Shown piece by piece: positions 52,478 through 61,710 of a stretch of 64,000 nt of DNA (positions are counted from its first letter, which is position 1; each line of letters begins with the position of its first letter). The stretch is from Oceanimonas aquatica. GTDB taxonomy: Bacteria > Pseudomonadota > Gammaproteobacteria > Enterobacterales > Aeromonadaceae. Position numbers and translations under genes: made by a program. Below the pieces are notes generated by a model. It was not told the origin of the DNA. It searched no databases and saw only the letters and a program-made list of their open reading frames with translations. Where the stretch lies: NCBI RefSeq assembly GCF_030732065.1, contig NZ_JAVBHX010000005.1, forward strand, positions 124,001 to 188,000, written 5' to 3'.

Positions 52478-53179
52478 TCACAAAGCAGAATGATTTTTCT
52501 TCAGAACTTCTTCAGCCACATTGGAAAAAAACTGCCGTGTGAGGCTGAAAAATGGGCTCAAGGCATTGTTCGTAGGAATAAGGTCTATAGAAGCTAGATA
52601 ATGCAAATCCATATCGTTATCAAGGTGTTCCTGCACAAGCTCATCCAGTTCACTCCACCAGGCTCTTCGCCGATTTACCAGAAAAGAGCTGTTAAGGTTC
52701 AGCAGGTCAATGGTGTATTCCGCTTTATCTGTATCAGGGGCACTTAGCGTTGCAGAGGGAACAACACGGCCATCAGACAGATACTTGAAGTAACTCGCGC
52801 AGTCAGAGTCCAGGCACGAAACGAACCGTTCCTCGTCATAATTGCTCAGCTTGGCATGGCCACCAAACACATCTTCCAGTTGAGCAAGCTTCTCGCTGTG
52901 TATGGCACTCGCCGCCAGGTTGTGATAATCGAAGGTGCTCTTTGGATACTGGCTTTTGGGCTTGATGTGCTCAATGTGGTAGCCAATGCCTTCAAGATCA
53001 GCACGAATCTCGGAATAGCAGCAAAGCAGGAACTGTTCATTCAGCAAAAGCTGCTGCAACTTTCCTTTTTCTTTCAGTCCACTCCAGCGTTTTGCAGCTT
53101 CCTCACCGTCTTTTGGAGGCCGCTCGTTTGCCTTTTCAAGCAAGCGATGATGCACTCCCCGCTTGATGATTGTTTTCAC
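52478..53179 (-). CDS. ptuB: Septu HNH nuclease PtuB (retron-type HNH family)
   Basis: 233 residues. HNH core: YHIEHIKPKSQYPKSTFDYHNL with a later His (AIHSEK). The family, sometimes called the retron HNH, pairs with PtuA. Start is GTG 53179, overlapping the ptuA stop (GTGA). It lies after ptuA and should cut invading DNA when the ATPase signals. No reverse transcriptase or msr-msd RNA is adjacent, so this is Septu, not a retron. Confidence 0.88.
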   Translation of the reverse strand: MKTIIKRGVHHRLLEKANERPPKDGEEAAKRWSGLKEKGKLQQLLLNEQFLLCCYSEIRADLEGIGYHIEHIKPKSQYPKSTFDYHNLAASAIHSEKLAQLEDVFGGHAKLSNYDEERFVSCLDSDCASYFKYLSDGRVVPSATLSAPDTDKAEYTIDLLNLNSSFLVNRRRAWWSELDELVQEHLDNDMDLHYLASIDLIPTNNALSPFFSLTRQFFSNVAEEVLKKNHSAL

Positions 53180-54492
53180 TTTTTCAGCACCTCTTGCCTT
53201 TGGATACTGCGTTGCAAACGCACCAAGGCAGGGTGGTTCTCTCCCAAAGAAGCAGCGAGCTTTTTAAAGAGTGAGTCGGCTTCTTGTGTTTGGTAGTATC
53301 CCTGATCAACCAGCTCTACTAACCTATTCAGATCTTTTCTTTCGGCAATAGGCGGGTAAGGGTCAACCAACATAATGGTTTCCAGCACATCACTGCTTAT
53401 TTCACCATAACTCCGGGCAAGGGGGATCTCAGCAACAAACTTGCCATCGGCGTTACGCCCAATGGTACGGATACTCTCTTTGTGAACTGACGACAGTACT
53501 TGTGGGCTATGAGTACTCACAATGAACTGTATGTTCGGAAAGGCACTACGCAACGAGTTAATCACACGTTGCTGCCAGGCCGGATGCAGGTGTAAGTCCA
53601 CTTCATCGATCAGCACAATACCTGGCGTCAACTCAGGTGCTTGCTCATTTAAATGACCGTTTAGGCGAGCACAACGAAACGCGATATCTGCCACCAGAGA
53701 GATCATGGCGCGAACACCGTCACTCAACAAACTCACCGGCAACAGGCCATGATCCACATGCCACATCACCAGCTCGCCATGAGCAAAGCTGTAGTGAAAC
53801 TCGCTCCAGCCCTCATCTTGCATGGCCTGGTTTACAGCACGTTGTATACCATCCAGCCGGGGCTTTAAGTTGGACTTTTGATAGCCTTTAAACTCGGTTT
53901 CCTGCTGGGCCGAACGGGTGGCGTCCTGAACCCACTTCTGCATTTGTTTAAAGCTGGAAGATGAGGTTAGGCAGTCTTCATAGCCCAGGCTGCGGCTACC
54001 ACTGATAACCGACTTGCCCGAGACGTCCTTATGATTCACCCATAGGCGGCTTGACGGGTAGTAAGCCACCACCGGCAACTCGGTGTTGGGGTCATCCCGT
54101 ATCTCAGACTGAAGCTGCTTGCCCCAGTCGGCCAGTGGTGCGGCCTCTTTGGTCGTGGTGCGGCCTTTAGGGCTATTCAGCGCTCTCTGCCACTGTATGG
54201 CGGGCTCATCGGCTTCGGCCTGAATAACCACGGGGAAGTTTTGCTCGTTCTCAAAGCCGTTACCGACCACACTGAAACGGGCATCGGTGCGTGCTATCTG
54301 CTGTGACTTGCCCATGTCAAAGGCACCCACAAAGGGCCCCAGAGCAGCAGCAATGGCTTCCAGAGCCGTTGTTTTCCCCTGGCCATTACGTGCGGCGATC
54401 ACTGTCAACTCGGGATGGAACGTGATCTCAAAATCTTCAAATCGGCGGTAATTTTGCAGAGTTAGTTTGGTTAACTTCACGCCTTCCCTCAT
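53176..54492 (-). CDS. ptuA: Septu ATPase PtuA
   Basis: 438 residues from ATG 54492 (a TTG at 54510 is another possible start; the ribosome site is weak for both). SMC/ABC-like ATPase: Walker A ARNGQGKTTALEA (about 34-46), signature region LLSDGVRAMISLV and Walker B GIVLIDEVDLHLHPAWQQ, then the H-loop VSTHSPQVL. It acts as the sensor/regulator of PtuB in the two-gene Septu defence system. Confidence 0.88.
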   Translation of the reverse strand: MREGVKLTKLTLQNYRRFEDFEITFHPELTVIAARNGQGKTTALEAIAAALGPFVGAFDMGKSQQIARTDARFSVVGNGFENEQNFPVVIQAEADEPAIQWQRALNSPKGRTTTKEAAPLADWGKQLQSEIRDDPNTELPVVAYYPSSRLWVNHKDVSGKSVISGSRSLGYEDCLTSSSSFKQMQKWVQDATRSAQQETEFKGYQKSNLKPRLDGIQRAVNQAMQDEGWSEFHYSFAHGELVMWHVDHGLLPVSLLSDGVRAMISLVADIAFRCARLNGHLNEQAPELTPGIVLIDEVDLHLHPAWQQRVINSLRSAFPNIQFIVSTHSPQVLSSVHKESIRTIGRNADGKFVAEIPLARSYGEISSDVLETIMLVDPYPPIAERKDLNRLVELVDQGYYQTQEADSLFKKLAASLGENHPALVRLQRSIQRQEVLKK

Positions 54493-54902
54493 TACACAGT
54501 CAGCAATCAAACCGGTAGTTTACCTTTTCCCGGTCGTCGAGGTCGATGATATGCTCTCGAAGATTCAAAAGGTTCCTAACCAGGAGTCAACAAGACGGCT
54601 CAACTAGCTGAAACACTGCCCTACCTGGACCGTCAGCTGGCCATGTACAGCACTTCCCTACTCCAAGGTTTGAACATATCGGGTGGCCCGCATTTTCAGC
54701 CGAGCTCTAACACAATGTGGCGTGGCGACCAGGGGCATAGGGAGATGATCGATGAGCGTCACTACTTTATAATGTATTCATGTGTAGGTGAGTTCCTGGA
54801 CAACTTTGCCTCACCCACACAAAAGCCTGGATCAAAAAAGTGATTGGTTGTGAACTCCACCTTTATAAAGCCAGTGAAATCAAACCACATGAAAAACTAA
54901 AA
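54493..54902. other. Gap between Septu and the AT-rich operon, possible gene remnant
   Basis: A plus-strand frame open from 54580 to 54843 (66 residues from ATG 54643, MYSTSLLQGLNISGG...) has no ribosome site or recognisable family. It might be a remnant of a displaced gene. Otherwise nothing. Confidence 0.3.
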
Positions 54903-55385
54903 TCAATTCCATCTGTATGATAAAACCACACCATCAACATTAATCTCAGCTTCTAATATGTCACAACCATGTCTTATCAAAACCTTTCCGGTTTGCCCGA
55001 ACCCCAACTTCATCGGAAATATTCTCTTTGTGTCTCCCACATTTCTAATATCGTAGATAGGGCAATTACCTCTATTTACTCTTACGCCATTTATAGTCAC
55101 TAAATCTTCTCTTCCTTGTATCAGAAGATAGTGACTTTGACCTCCATAGCGGTTTGGCTCCAAACTAGAAGATACGTTGATAGATGAGGAAGTTATATTA
55201 GACTTAGACGATGAAGAACCTCCTTCACATTCAGCCTCCCACTCAGATAACATTCCATAACTTATTGGTGCTTCTTCGCCAACTACTTCCCTGTGAGCAC
55301 TTATCTTATCATCTAAACAACTTTCAACATCTGCAAATGCTACATTACTTAAAAAAAACAAAGAAACAAAAGCTGAACGACGCAT
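54903..55385 (-). CDS. Small secreted protein at the end of the helicase-nuclease operon (unknown)
   Basis: 160 residues, AT-rich. Residues 1-19 form a signal peptide (MRRSAFVSLFF...AFA). The mature part has a Ser-rich stretch (GGSSSSKSNITSSSINVSSS) and four Cys that could form two disulfides. Function unknown. It follows the 760-aa gene by 66 bases on the same strand, so may be co-transcribed. A secreted protein behind an intracellular nuclease system is unexpected. Confidence 0.65.
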   Translation of the reverse strand: MRRSAFVSLFFLSNVAFADVESCLDDKISAHREVVGEEAPISYGMLSEWEAECEGGSSSSKSNITSSSINVSSSLEPNRYGGQSHYLLIQGREDLVTINGVRVNRGNCPIYDIRNVGDTKRIFPMKLGFGQTGKVLIRHGCDILEAEINVDGVVLSYRWN

Positions 55386-55451
55386 CCCTAACTCCCTTAA
55401 TTTAGTATTAATCAAAAACCACGCTTGCAACTAAATATTAATTTAGTAAAT

Positions 55452-57734
55452 TCACTCCTCATAATCTCGATAGCTGCGAATAAAAATACTTGGGAATACT
55501 CTGCCAGCAAACCTGCCGATACGAATAAAATCAACGTCGAGGAGTGGCATTATCACTTCAGGGCTTGAATCACCTCGTAACGCATGCCATCTATAAATAC
55601 TTGGCTGGCGATTAATTGTCAAATTCAAATTATTCAAATCTCCTACTAAGTAATAACCTTTTTCAGCATCAAACCATAAACCAGTAAGACCAGGTATTTT
55701 CCTCAACCAAGTACGGGGATCATACACCGGACGTTCAATAAAAGATGATAATAGTATCCACCATTGCCCCATTACCTTTTTATCCCCTCCAATTAAATCG
55801 GAGGCTCTAGAGTTAAATTCCTTTCTTAACCTATTATAAGCAACACGGCCAAGTGAAAAATGATCGTACACTGTCTGCTGCCAACATTTGCAAAGTTCAG
55901 GTAGGCATTTCAATAATTTATCAATACGATCGCAATCTTCTTTTGGCAATGAAAGCAATGTTCTAACATTGTCTTCATTTATCCAACAATCATAGTCAGC
56001 AGGTAATAACCAGCTGCTCACCGGATACATACTTTTCCTCCCCTCAAGTAATGGCATCACTTCTCCCAAGCCATCTGGAGTAAGTATAGGAGTATGGTTT
56101 CCCGGGCTTTGTAAAAGCACTCGTTCTTTACCAATAAAAAGAACAACCTGTCGTTTCAAAAAACCATCAACATCCTTTCTTATTTCTTCTTCAGGTGTAT
56201 ATCCATAAGGCCAATTGTTAACAATTTCACCAATTAGCTTCTTACAATTTATATCATGACGTTCTAACAAACCATCTAGTTCCTTAACCACAATAGGGTC
56301 AGAGAGAGAAAATTCTACAACAACGGGTTTGTCCTTTGACAAAGTAAAAAGATAACCTTCAGATATTAGAGTAAGATCTTTGAGCAACTCATTGTGATTA
56401 GGCAAGTAGTCAGTAACAGTAGCTGCTGGATCCCGCATAAGTTGCTTGAAATGCAATTCTTTAACCGCTACTACCAGCTTTAAAGAGACAATAGACTTAA
56501 ACTCAGTTATCTGTTCAAATGTATAATCGAAGTAATCATCAAAAACCTGAGTAATATTATCTTCATCGTCACGAATAAACCACTGTTCGACAACAAAATC
56601 ATCATCCAACTCATAGGGATTAAGAATGATATGTTGAACTATACAATCATCAGAAAAATTGCGAGTGATTTCATAAGGGTCTTGTGGCAACCCTTTCCCC
56701 TGATCTAGCACAACTAAATAACGTTGGCACGGCTTCAACTTTAATTCTTGAAGATTAACTGGTTGATTAGAGAATAAATCAATCTTGATATTAAGCCCTT
56801 CATCCTCTAATAACTTCACGAACCACTTTTTCACTTCAGAAATAGGGGAATCTAAGTTTTCACGGGCATCAATTAAAGTAATCGGAAATTTTTCCAAAGG
56901 CAAAGATTTCAAGCGTCTTTTTTTATCTGGCTTATGCGTGCTAGGATATTTATCAAGATGAAGCACTTCATTATCCAGATAAAATCCATAATCATGGGCT
57001 GACTTAACATATGCAGATACAAACTGCTGAATAAAATAACTCCTACTAGTCTTTAAGCCCTCAGGTGACTTCAAGTCAATAAATGGACGCTGTTTACGAA
57101 TACCTTTAGATTTTTTAATTTCTTGATATAACTCTCCTAGCTCTTCATTTCCAGGAAACCAACGTCCAAGCCAACCATCTTGGTCTCGTAACCAAAGCTT
57201 CCCTGTTCTGGGTGATTCAACTTTAAGTTTCCTAAGACTTACATTACTAAATGTTATTTTTACCTCTGTTGTATTTTTGTCTTTCCGCTGACGAACTGCA
57301 CCCTCTATATCAATTGCTTCGATACCAGGATTATCACCACCCCATTCATTAAGCTTAAGCAATGGTTTACCTAGCGCTCGATAACCTCGAGTCTGTCCTA
57401 CCTGATGGCCAACTTGGCGCAGAATCAATTTCAACCATACAGGATTAAGTTCAGGCAGATACTCTACTTTCTCGGCCACCAAAAAGGTTTTATCTTGAGT
57501 CTGAATCCGTGGTAACACATGGCTTTCATCAGGTAGCGCAACATATAAATTTTTATTATACATGTAGTAAGGGTATGAACTTTCTGACAACTGCTCATCA
57601 AGACATTCTCGCCATTGCCACCACTTCATTCTACTCATGGTGAGCGGATAGCGATACACAACTAACTTACCAGCCAACGTAGAATTAATATTATCATCCT
57701 GATAAGTTAAAAAAGATGTTTTTAACTCTGCCAT
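55452..57734 (-). CDS. Large island protein of unknown family (partner of helicase-nuclease)
   Basis: 760 residues, AT-rich, no signal peptide or membrane span. I do not recognise a family. The N-terminal part (about 1-200) is rich in basic and aromatic residues (YRYPLTMSRMKWWQWRE). The middle part (about 290-400) has an alternating strand-helix pattern, with QRYLVVLDQGKG and IVQHIILNPYELDDDF, faintly like the MID-PIWI layout of Argonaute-related proteins, but no catalytic tetrad can be picked out. The C-terminal part has SIYRWHALRGDSSPE. It starts 11 bases after the stop of the helicase-nuclease gene, so they form one operon and probably one system. Confidence 0.7.
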   Translation of the reverse strand: MAELKTSFLTYQDDNINSTLAGKLVVYRYPLTMSRMKWWQWRECLDEQLSESSYPYYMYNKNLYVALPDESHVLPRIQTQDKTFLVAEKVEYLPELNPVWLKLILRQVGHQVGQTRGYRALGKPLLKLNEWGGDNPGIEAIDIEGAVRQRKDKNTTEVKITFSNVSLRKLKVESPRTGKLWLRDQDGWLGRWFPGNEELGELYQEIKKSKGIRKQRPFIDLKSPEGLKTSRSYFIQQFVSAYVKSAHDYGFYLDNEVLHLDKYPSTHKPDKKRRLKSLPLEKFPITLIDARENLDSPISEVKKWFVKLLEDEGLNIKIDLFSNQPVNLQELKLKPCQRYLVVLDQGKGLPQDPYEITRNFSDDCIVQHIILNPYELDDDFVVEQWFIRDDEDNITQVFDDYFDYTFEQITEFKSIVSLKLVVAVKELHFKQLMRDPAATVTDYLPNHNELLKDLTLISEGYLFTLSKDKPVVVEFSLSDPIVVKELDGLLERHDINCKKLIGEIVNNWPYGYTPEEEIRKDVDGFLKRQVVLFIGKERVLLQSPGNHTPILTPDGLGEVMPLLEGRKSMYPVSSWLLPADYDCWINEDNVRTLLSLPKEDCDRIDKLLKCLPELCKCWQQTVYDHFSLGRVAYNRLRKEFNSRASDLIGGDKKVMGQWWILLSSFIERPVYDPRTWLRKIPGLTGLWFDAEKGYYLVGDLNNLNLTINRQPSIYRWHALRGDSSPEVIMPLLDVDFIRIGRFAGRVFPSIFIRSYRDYEE

Positions 57735-57744
57735 GAAGCCTTCC

Positions 57745-60700
57745 TTAATTTAGTAGGGAACTACGTGATTTAAATTGACGAATAAGCTCGCACAAACCAA
57801 TAAAACCAGGAGTAGTAACATCGGGGGAATAAGGATCCAAACAACTCGAAAGCACAAAAATAGATGCATCACTAAATCCTACGGGTGACATTTTCAAATC
57901 AAAGCTTTTAAGAGTCGCATTACCATCAGAACCAACTAGGTTTAAAATTACAATCTTTGCTTCAGATGAAATAAGCCGGCGCAGCTCTTTTACCTTATCA
58001 GAAAGTGAAAATATTTGGCTACCTGTCTGCTCTTGGATTGCATTCTGAAAGGCTATATCTGCCTCTCTTTGTGTATCCATCCCCCAATATTTAGCATCAA
58101 TAAACAGTGGTGTTCCGGAAATATTAAAGTCATATAGTTCAAGAGTATTATTGTGCAACAGCTCTGTAGTACTAGTAATTCCTTCTTCATCAAGAAGCGC
58201 CCTAATACTCTCTTCTCCAATTCTCCCTTGTAAAATTCTTTGTGCAAAATCTGGATGAAATAGATACTGAGTCTCAAGACCACTGGCCACAGCCTCACTT
58301 GTCACATAACCATGCCGATTGAACCAGGTGGTAATCGCATGATGATGAGTTATCCAGCGATAGATAGGCTGTAACCTATAATGCCTTGCGTTGTAATCTG
58401 ATTCAGCCAAGAAACGTCCATCTGGATAGTACCAGACACCTTTCTCTGGATCTGCACCGCAAGGAAGGTGAATACAGGCCCAATCCTTAAGCGTCAGCTT
58501 ATCTTTTTCAAAAACTCCTAGTTCAGACCCTGTAAATGAGCATGCAAGATCTCGGCGTAGTGCTGCACGGCCTATTGACTCCCAAGTTTTATGTAGTGAT
58601 ACCACGTCAACATTGTTGTTATCTTTTCTTGACTTACGGATATTGCCAACAAGATATTCATCTATAATTTCTCTGATCTTTTCCCCTCGCTGAGCTGGAG
58701 TAAATATTAGAGCTAAAGGATCAACAGAGAAGTTAGCTTTTTGTAGGCCTTGTAATAAACCCTCATTAAGTGTACTGATAAAGTCTTTATGTTTACCATA
58801 TCCGTGAATATCATCAGCATATTTTCTTAACGTTTGCGCAAGCTCAGTTTGAATATAAATCCTTGTTTCTGGAGTTTTATCCCACACCCTCTCCATACGT
58901 CCAACTTGCTGCTGTACATCAGCAGCAAGATTACAGACAAAATCCGGAGTACTTTTGTACAGCGCATTATTTAACTGACTGACTTCACGTTTATTTGATC
59001 GCATCAATGCGCCTATATAGTGCCTGTAATCTTTCTCTGACACCTGAGCAGACTGACGCAACTTTTGAAGTTTACGTATCTGAGCTCCTATTGACGCCAT
59101 ACGTTCACCTGCATCTTCTTTATCAGGAACAGAGAAGTAAAAGTGTCTAGCCTCATAAAGGTATAGGCAGGTCAAATCAGTTCTCTTTAAAAGATCATTC
59201 TCCACAACCTCAAAATCAAGGTTGATACCATTAGTTGCCGAAGCAACCTGCGTGAATATTATGACTCTAAAATTCGTCCCAAAAGCTTTTGAGTATTGCT
59301 CTAAAAAAAGAGGATCTTTCTGGCTATGAGCTGTCAAAAAACAAATGATAACAACATGCCCTTTCACAATTACTGGCTTAAACCAAGGCGATTGTCCCAC
59401 TAGTAATGGAATCATACATTTATTTTTACTATCGATCTCATCATTAAACCATTCTAATCTCTTACGACTAGCATGTGCTGACTCTTCATTAAGCCATTTA
59501 CAGAAAAAATGTATAGAGTTAACATATGTCAAATGCCCTTTATGCTTATTATTACTTGAGGCAATATTCATAATTTCTAGCATAGCGTGCAGGCAGTTAC
59601 GACGATGTTCCTTAGTAGAATCAGGAATAGTCTCTCGATCATGTTGAAAAAAATCAGCAGGTAGATGATCTAATGAATCTGCTATATCTTTACCACTCGC
59701 TTCATCTTTACTCGTAAAATCAAACACTTCAACAGAAAGTTGATTGCATCGCTTACTAGCTTTTTTCCTTTTCAGGACATCAATCAGCTCACTCTGATTT
59801 CTAATACAATTTTCATGAGGTGTTATTGGAACTGGAAGATTGCCATCTTCATCCTTCCTTTTTCGTGCGATCTCATTTAAAGCACTGTATACCCACTTCA
59901 TATCAAAGTTACCCAAAGACCGCTCGATCATGGACGTGGCTGAGAGGCCAAAAACTAGATTTCGACTGGCAAGTGTAACTAAAATAGCCTCTGGTGTTGT
60001 CGGAATATGTGCACGTTTTTGAACAATACGTAAACTATCAAGTTGTTCAGATGCTCCTGTAAACATCCAACAGCTAAAACCATGAACATGAGCTTGAGTG
60101 TGTGGTAAAACATTAGTGTTTTTTAAGTCTACTAACTCTGGTAAATTAGTATTAGGAATAGCACCTAAAAATACTGCGTTATTTAGACTCTGATGATAGT
60201 GACCACTCTGATAGTCATTGACACTATTAAATAGAAGATGCATAAACTCATCACGCAGGCTACGACCAGATCCAATTTGGGCTTCAACTGGCAATCTAGA
60301 CAATCTGATCAGAGTATGACGTAACAGCTGTTCTAATTGAGCAAGGAAGAATCCTGCAGTTACTGATGTTTTAGAACGATTTTGAACTACCATTAGGCCA
60401 TGAGGAGCAGGCTCCAAATGAGTTGGTGATTGACTAATAGCATAGTCTGAGCGAAACAAATAGCGTGGTATAAACTCGCAACTGTCATCCCTAACTAATG
60501 CTCGCTGATTGGGAAAATCAATACCTTTATCACTAAGAGCAAGAAGTGTTTTTTCAAAATCACCTTCGAGCTCATCCAATATCCTAAGAAGTTCTTCATT
60601 TTTACTATTTGCAATTCTAGAGCGAGCGATCAATCGACTGCCCTCATCAACCAGCACACCCAAGCACTGGGGCAATTCCTGGACCCTTTGTGCCTGGCTT

Positions 60701-61596
60701 AACAACTCTAGTAATACAGGTTCTTGATACTCAAATTCATCTATGAAAACAACATAACCTTCAAGGTTCATGTCTCCCATTCTGGTTCGTTGTTGTCCAT
60801 CATAGAACCCATTGAAAAACTTATGAGTTGTCATTACTAAAAGCGGTTGATATTCATCTCTCCAGACAATAGCTGGTAATATTTTACGTATCCAAGGGTG
60901 CTGACGATACTGTTCCAGCTTTTTTAATCCTGGATTATCAAGACCTATGTTATTACGACGTTTACCTTTAGTCTTTATATTATTTTTTTGGCTAAGTTTT
61001 ACTAAAAAAGCCATATTTTGAAGCACAGCTTTCTCTAGCTGCTTGCAAGTACGCCCTAACTCTTGTTCAAATTGAAGCTTAAGGTCTAGATCATCTGGAT
61101 TTTGGCTTTTCTGAATCCGCTCCAGTCGATTAGCACGATTTTCAATCGTAGTACATAATCGATGTAAAACGTCGAGAGGACATAATTCATTAACCCACAG
61201 CTGGGCCTCTGACAGAGATTGAATATGCTGCTGCCATGGAAGCAGCTCAGTGGTTACGGATTCATGAGGTAGAGGTTTACCTGAGACAGCTGCCGACAGT
61301 TGTTCTTGGCGAGAATAAAGAACACTTAAAGGATGCTGGCAATCTATCACGTCACGTATCAATTCATGTAGGATATTCCAGCGATGTGTTACGAAAATCC
61401 CTTGTAGCCCTTTCGCTTTAAGGTAACTGAGAACAGATGAAACCTTTTCTGGACTGGGCTTGAAAAGTGCTGAGGTTTTACCCAGCCCTGTGGGCCCATT
61501 GACTTCAATTAAACCTGCAAGTGTTGATCCACCTGCCAAAGCGCGATTGATCTGCGAAAGATAAAAGTGTTGATATGAACATTCCCTGGCCGCCAT
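57745..61596 (-). CDS. Very large helicase-nuclease (SF2 helicase with C-terminal PD-(D/E)xK domain)
   Basis: 1283 residues, AT-rich. Walker A GPTGLGKT (34-41), Walker B VFIDEFEYQEP (Asp286-Glu287), motif III GLSATS (Ser552), motif V-like VASATNGINL (about 790) and motif VI QQVGRMERV (Gly899-Arg900). A long insertion of about 250 residues separates motif I and II. A C-terminal nuclease-like site is LYDFNISGTPLFIDAKYW (Asp about 1155, Asp1167, Lys1169). The layout resembles Cas3/DinG-type helicases fused to a nuclease, but I know no exact match. It is the first gene of the operon and is transcribed from the integrase side. Confidence 0.75.
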   Translation of the reverse strand: MAARECSYQHFYLSQINRALAGGSTLAGLIEVNGPTGLGKTSALFKPSPEKVSSVLSYLKAKGLQGIFVTHRWNILHELIRDVIDCQHPLSVLYSRQEQLSAAVSGKPLPHESVTTELLPWQQHIQSLSEAQLWVNELCPLDVLHRLCTTIENRANRLERIQKSQNPDDLDLKLQFEQELGRTCKQLEKAVLQNMAFLVKLSQKNNIKTKGKRRNNIGLDNPGLKKLEQYRQHPWIRKILPAIVWRDEYQPLLVMTTHKFFNGFYDGQQRTRMGDMNLEGYVVFIDEFEYQEPVLLELLSQAQRVQELPQCLGVLVDEGSRLIARSRIANSKNEELLRILDELEGDFEKTLLALSDKGIDFPNQRALVRDDSCEFIPRYLFRSDYAISQSPTHLEPAPHGLMVVQNRSKTSVTAGFFLAQLEQLLRHTLIRLSRLPVEAQIGSGRSLRDEFMHLLFNSVNDYQSGHYHQSLNNAVFLGAIPNTNLPELVDLKNTNVLPHTQAHVHGFSCWMFTGASEQLDSLRIVQKRAHIPTTPEAILVTLASRNLVFGLSATSMIERSLGNFDMKWVYSALNEIARKRKDEDGNLPVPITPHENCIRNQSELIDVLKRKKASKRCNQLSVEVFDFTSKDEASGKDIADSLDHLPADFFQHDRETIPDSTKEHRRNCLHAMLEIMNIASSNNKHKGHLTYVNSIHFFCKWLNEESAHASRKRLEWFNDEIDSKNKCMIPLLVGQSPWFKPVIVKGHVVIICFLTAHSQKDPLFLEQYSKAFGTNFRVIIFTQVASATNGINLDFEVVENDLLKRTDLTCLYLYEARHFYFSVPDKEDAGERMASIGAQIRKLQKLRQSAQVSEKDYRHYIGALMRSNKREVSQLNNALYKSTPDFVCNLAADVQQQVGRMERVWDKTPETRIYIQTELAQTLRKYADDIHGYGKHKDFISTLNEGLLQGLQKANFSVDPLALIFTPAQRGEKIREIIDEYLVGNIRKSRKDNNNVDVVSLHKTWESIGRAALRRDLACSFTGSELGVFEKDKLTLKDWACIHLPCGADPEKGVWYYPDGRFLAESDYNARHYRLQPIYRWITHHHAITTWFNRHGYVTSEAVASGLETQYLFHPDFAQRILQGRIGEESIRALLDEEGITSTTELLHNNTLELYDFNISGTPLFIDAKYWGMDTQREADIAFQNAIQEQTGSQIFSLSDKVKELRRLISSEAKIVILNLVGSDGNATLKSFDLKMSPVGFSDASIFVLSSCLDPYSPDVTTPGFIGLCELIRQFKSRSSLLN

Positions 61597-61710
61597 CAGC
61601 TACACGCTCCTGTGCTCTCCAGCTAAGATCGCTGTTCATAAAACACCCTACATGGATTGGAGCCAAATGTATATTGCTAGGCAGTACAAGACCTTCTGTA
61701 TATTTGAGGT
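61597..61710 (-). promoter_or_regulatory. Promoter region of helicase-nuclease operon
   Basis: 114 bases between the integrase stop and the helicase start, on the same strand. AT-rich part near 61655-61700. No confident -35/-10 pair or terminator seen, so read-through from the integrase is possible. Confidence 0.35.

Noticed and set aside
52478-54902. Retron at the ptuAB genes
   Set aside because: PtuAB-like pairs do occur in retrons, but no reverse transcriptase gene is present nearby on either strand.
55452-57734. Prokaryotic Argonaute / PIWI-RE protein
   Set aside because: The strand-helix pattern in the middle is only suggestive; I find no catalytic tetrad or conserved Arg/Glu signature, so it is recorded only as an alternative.
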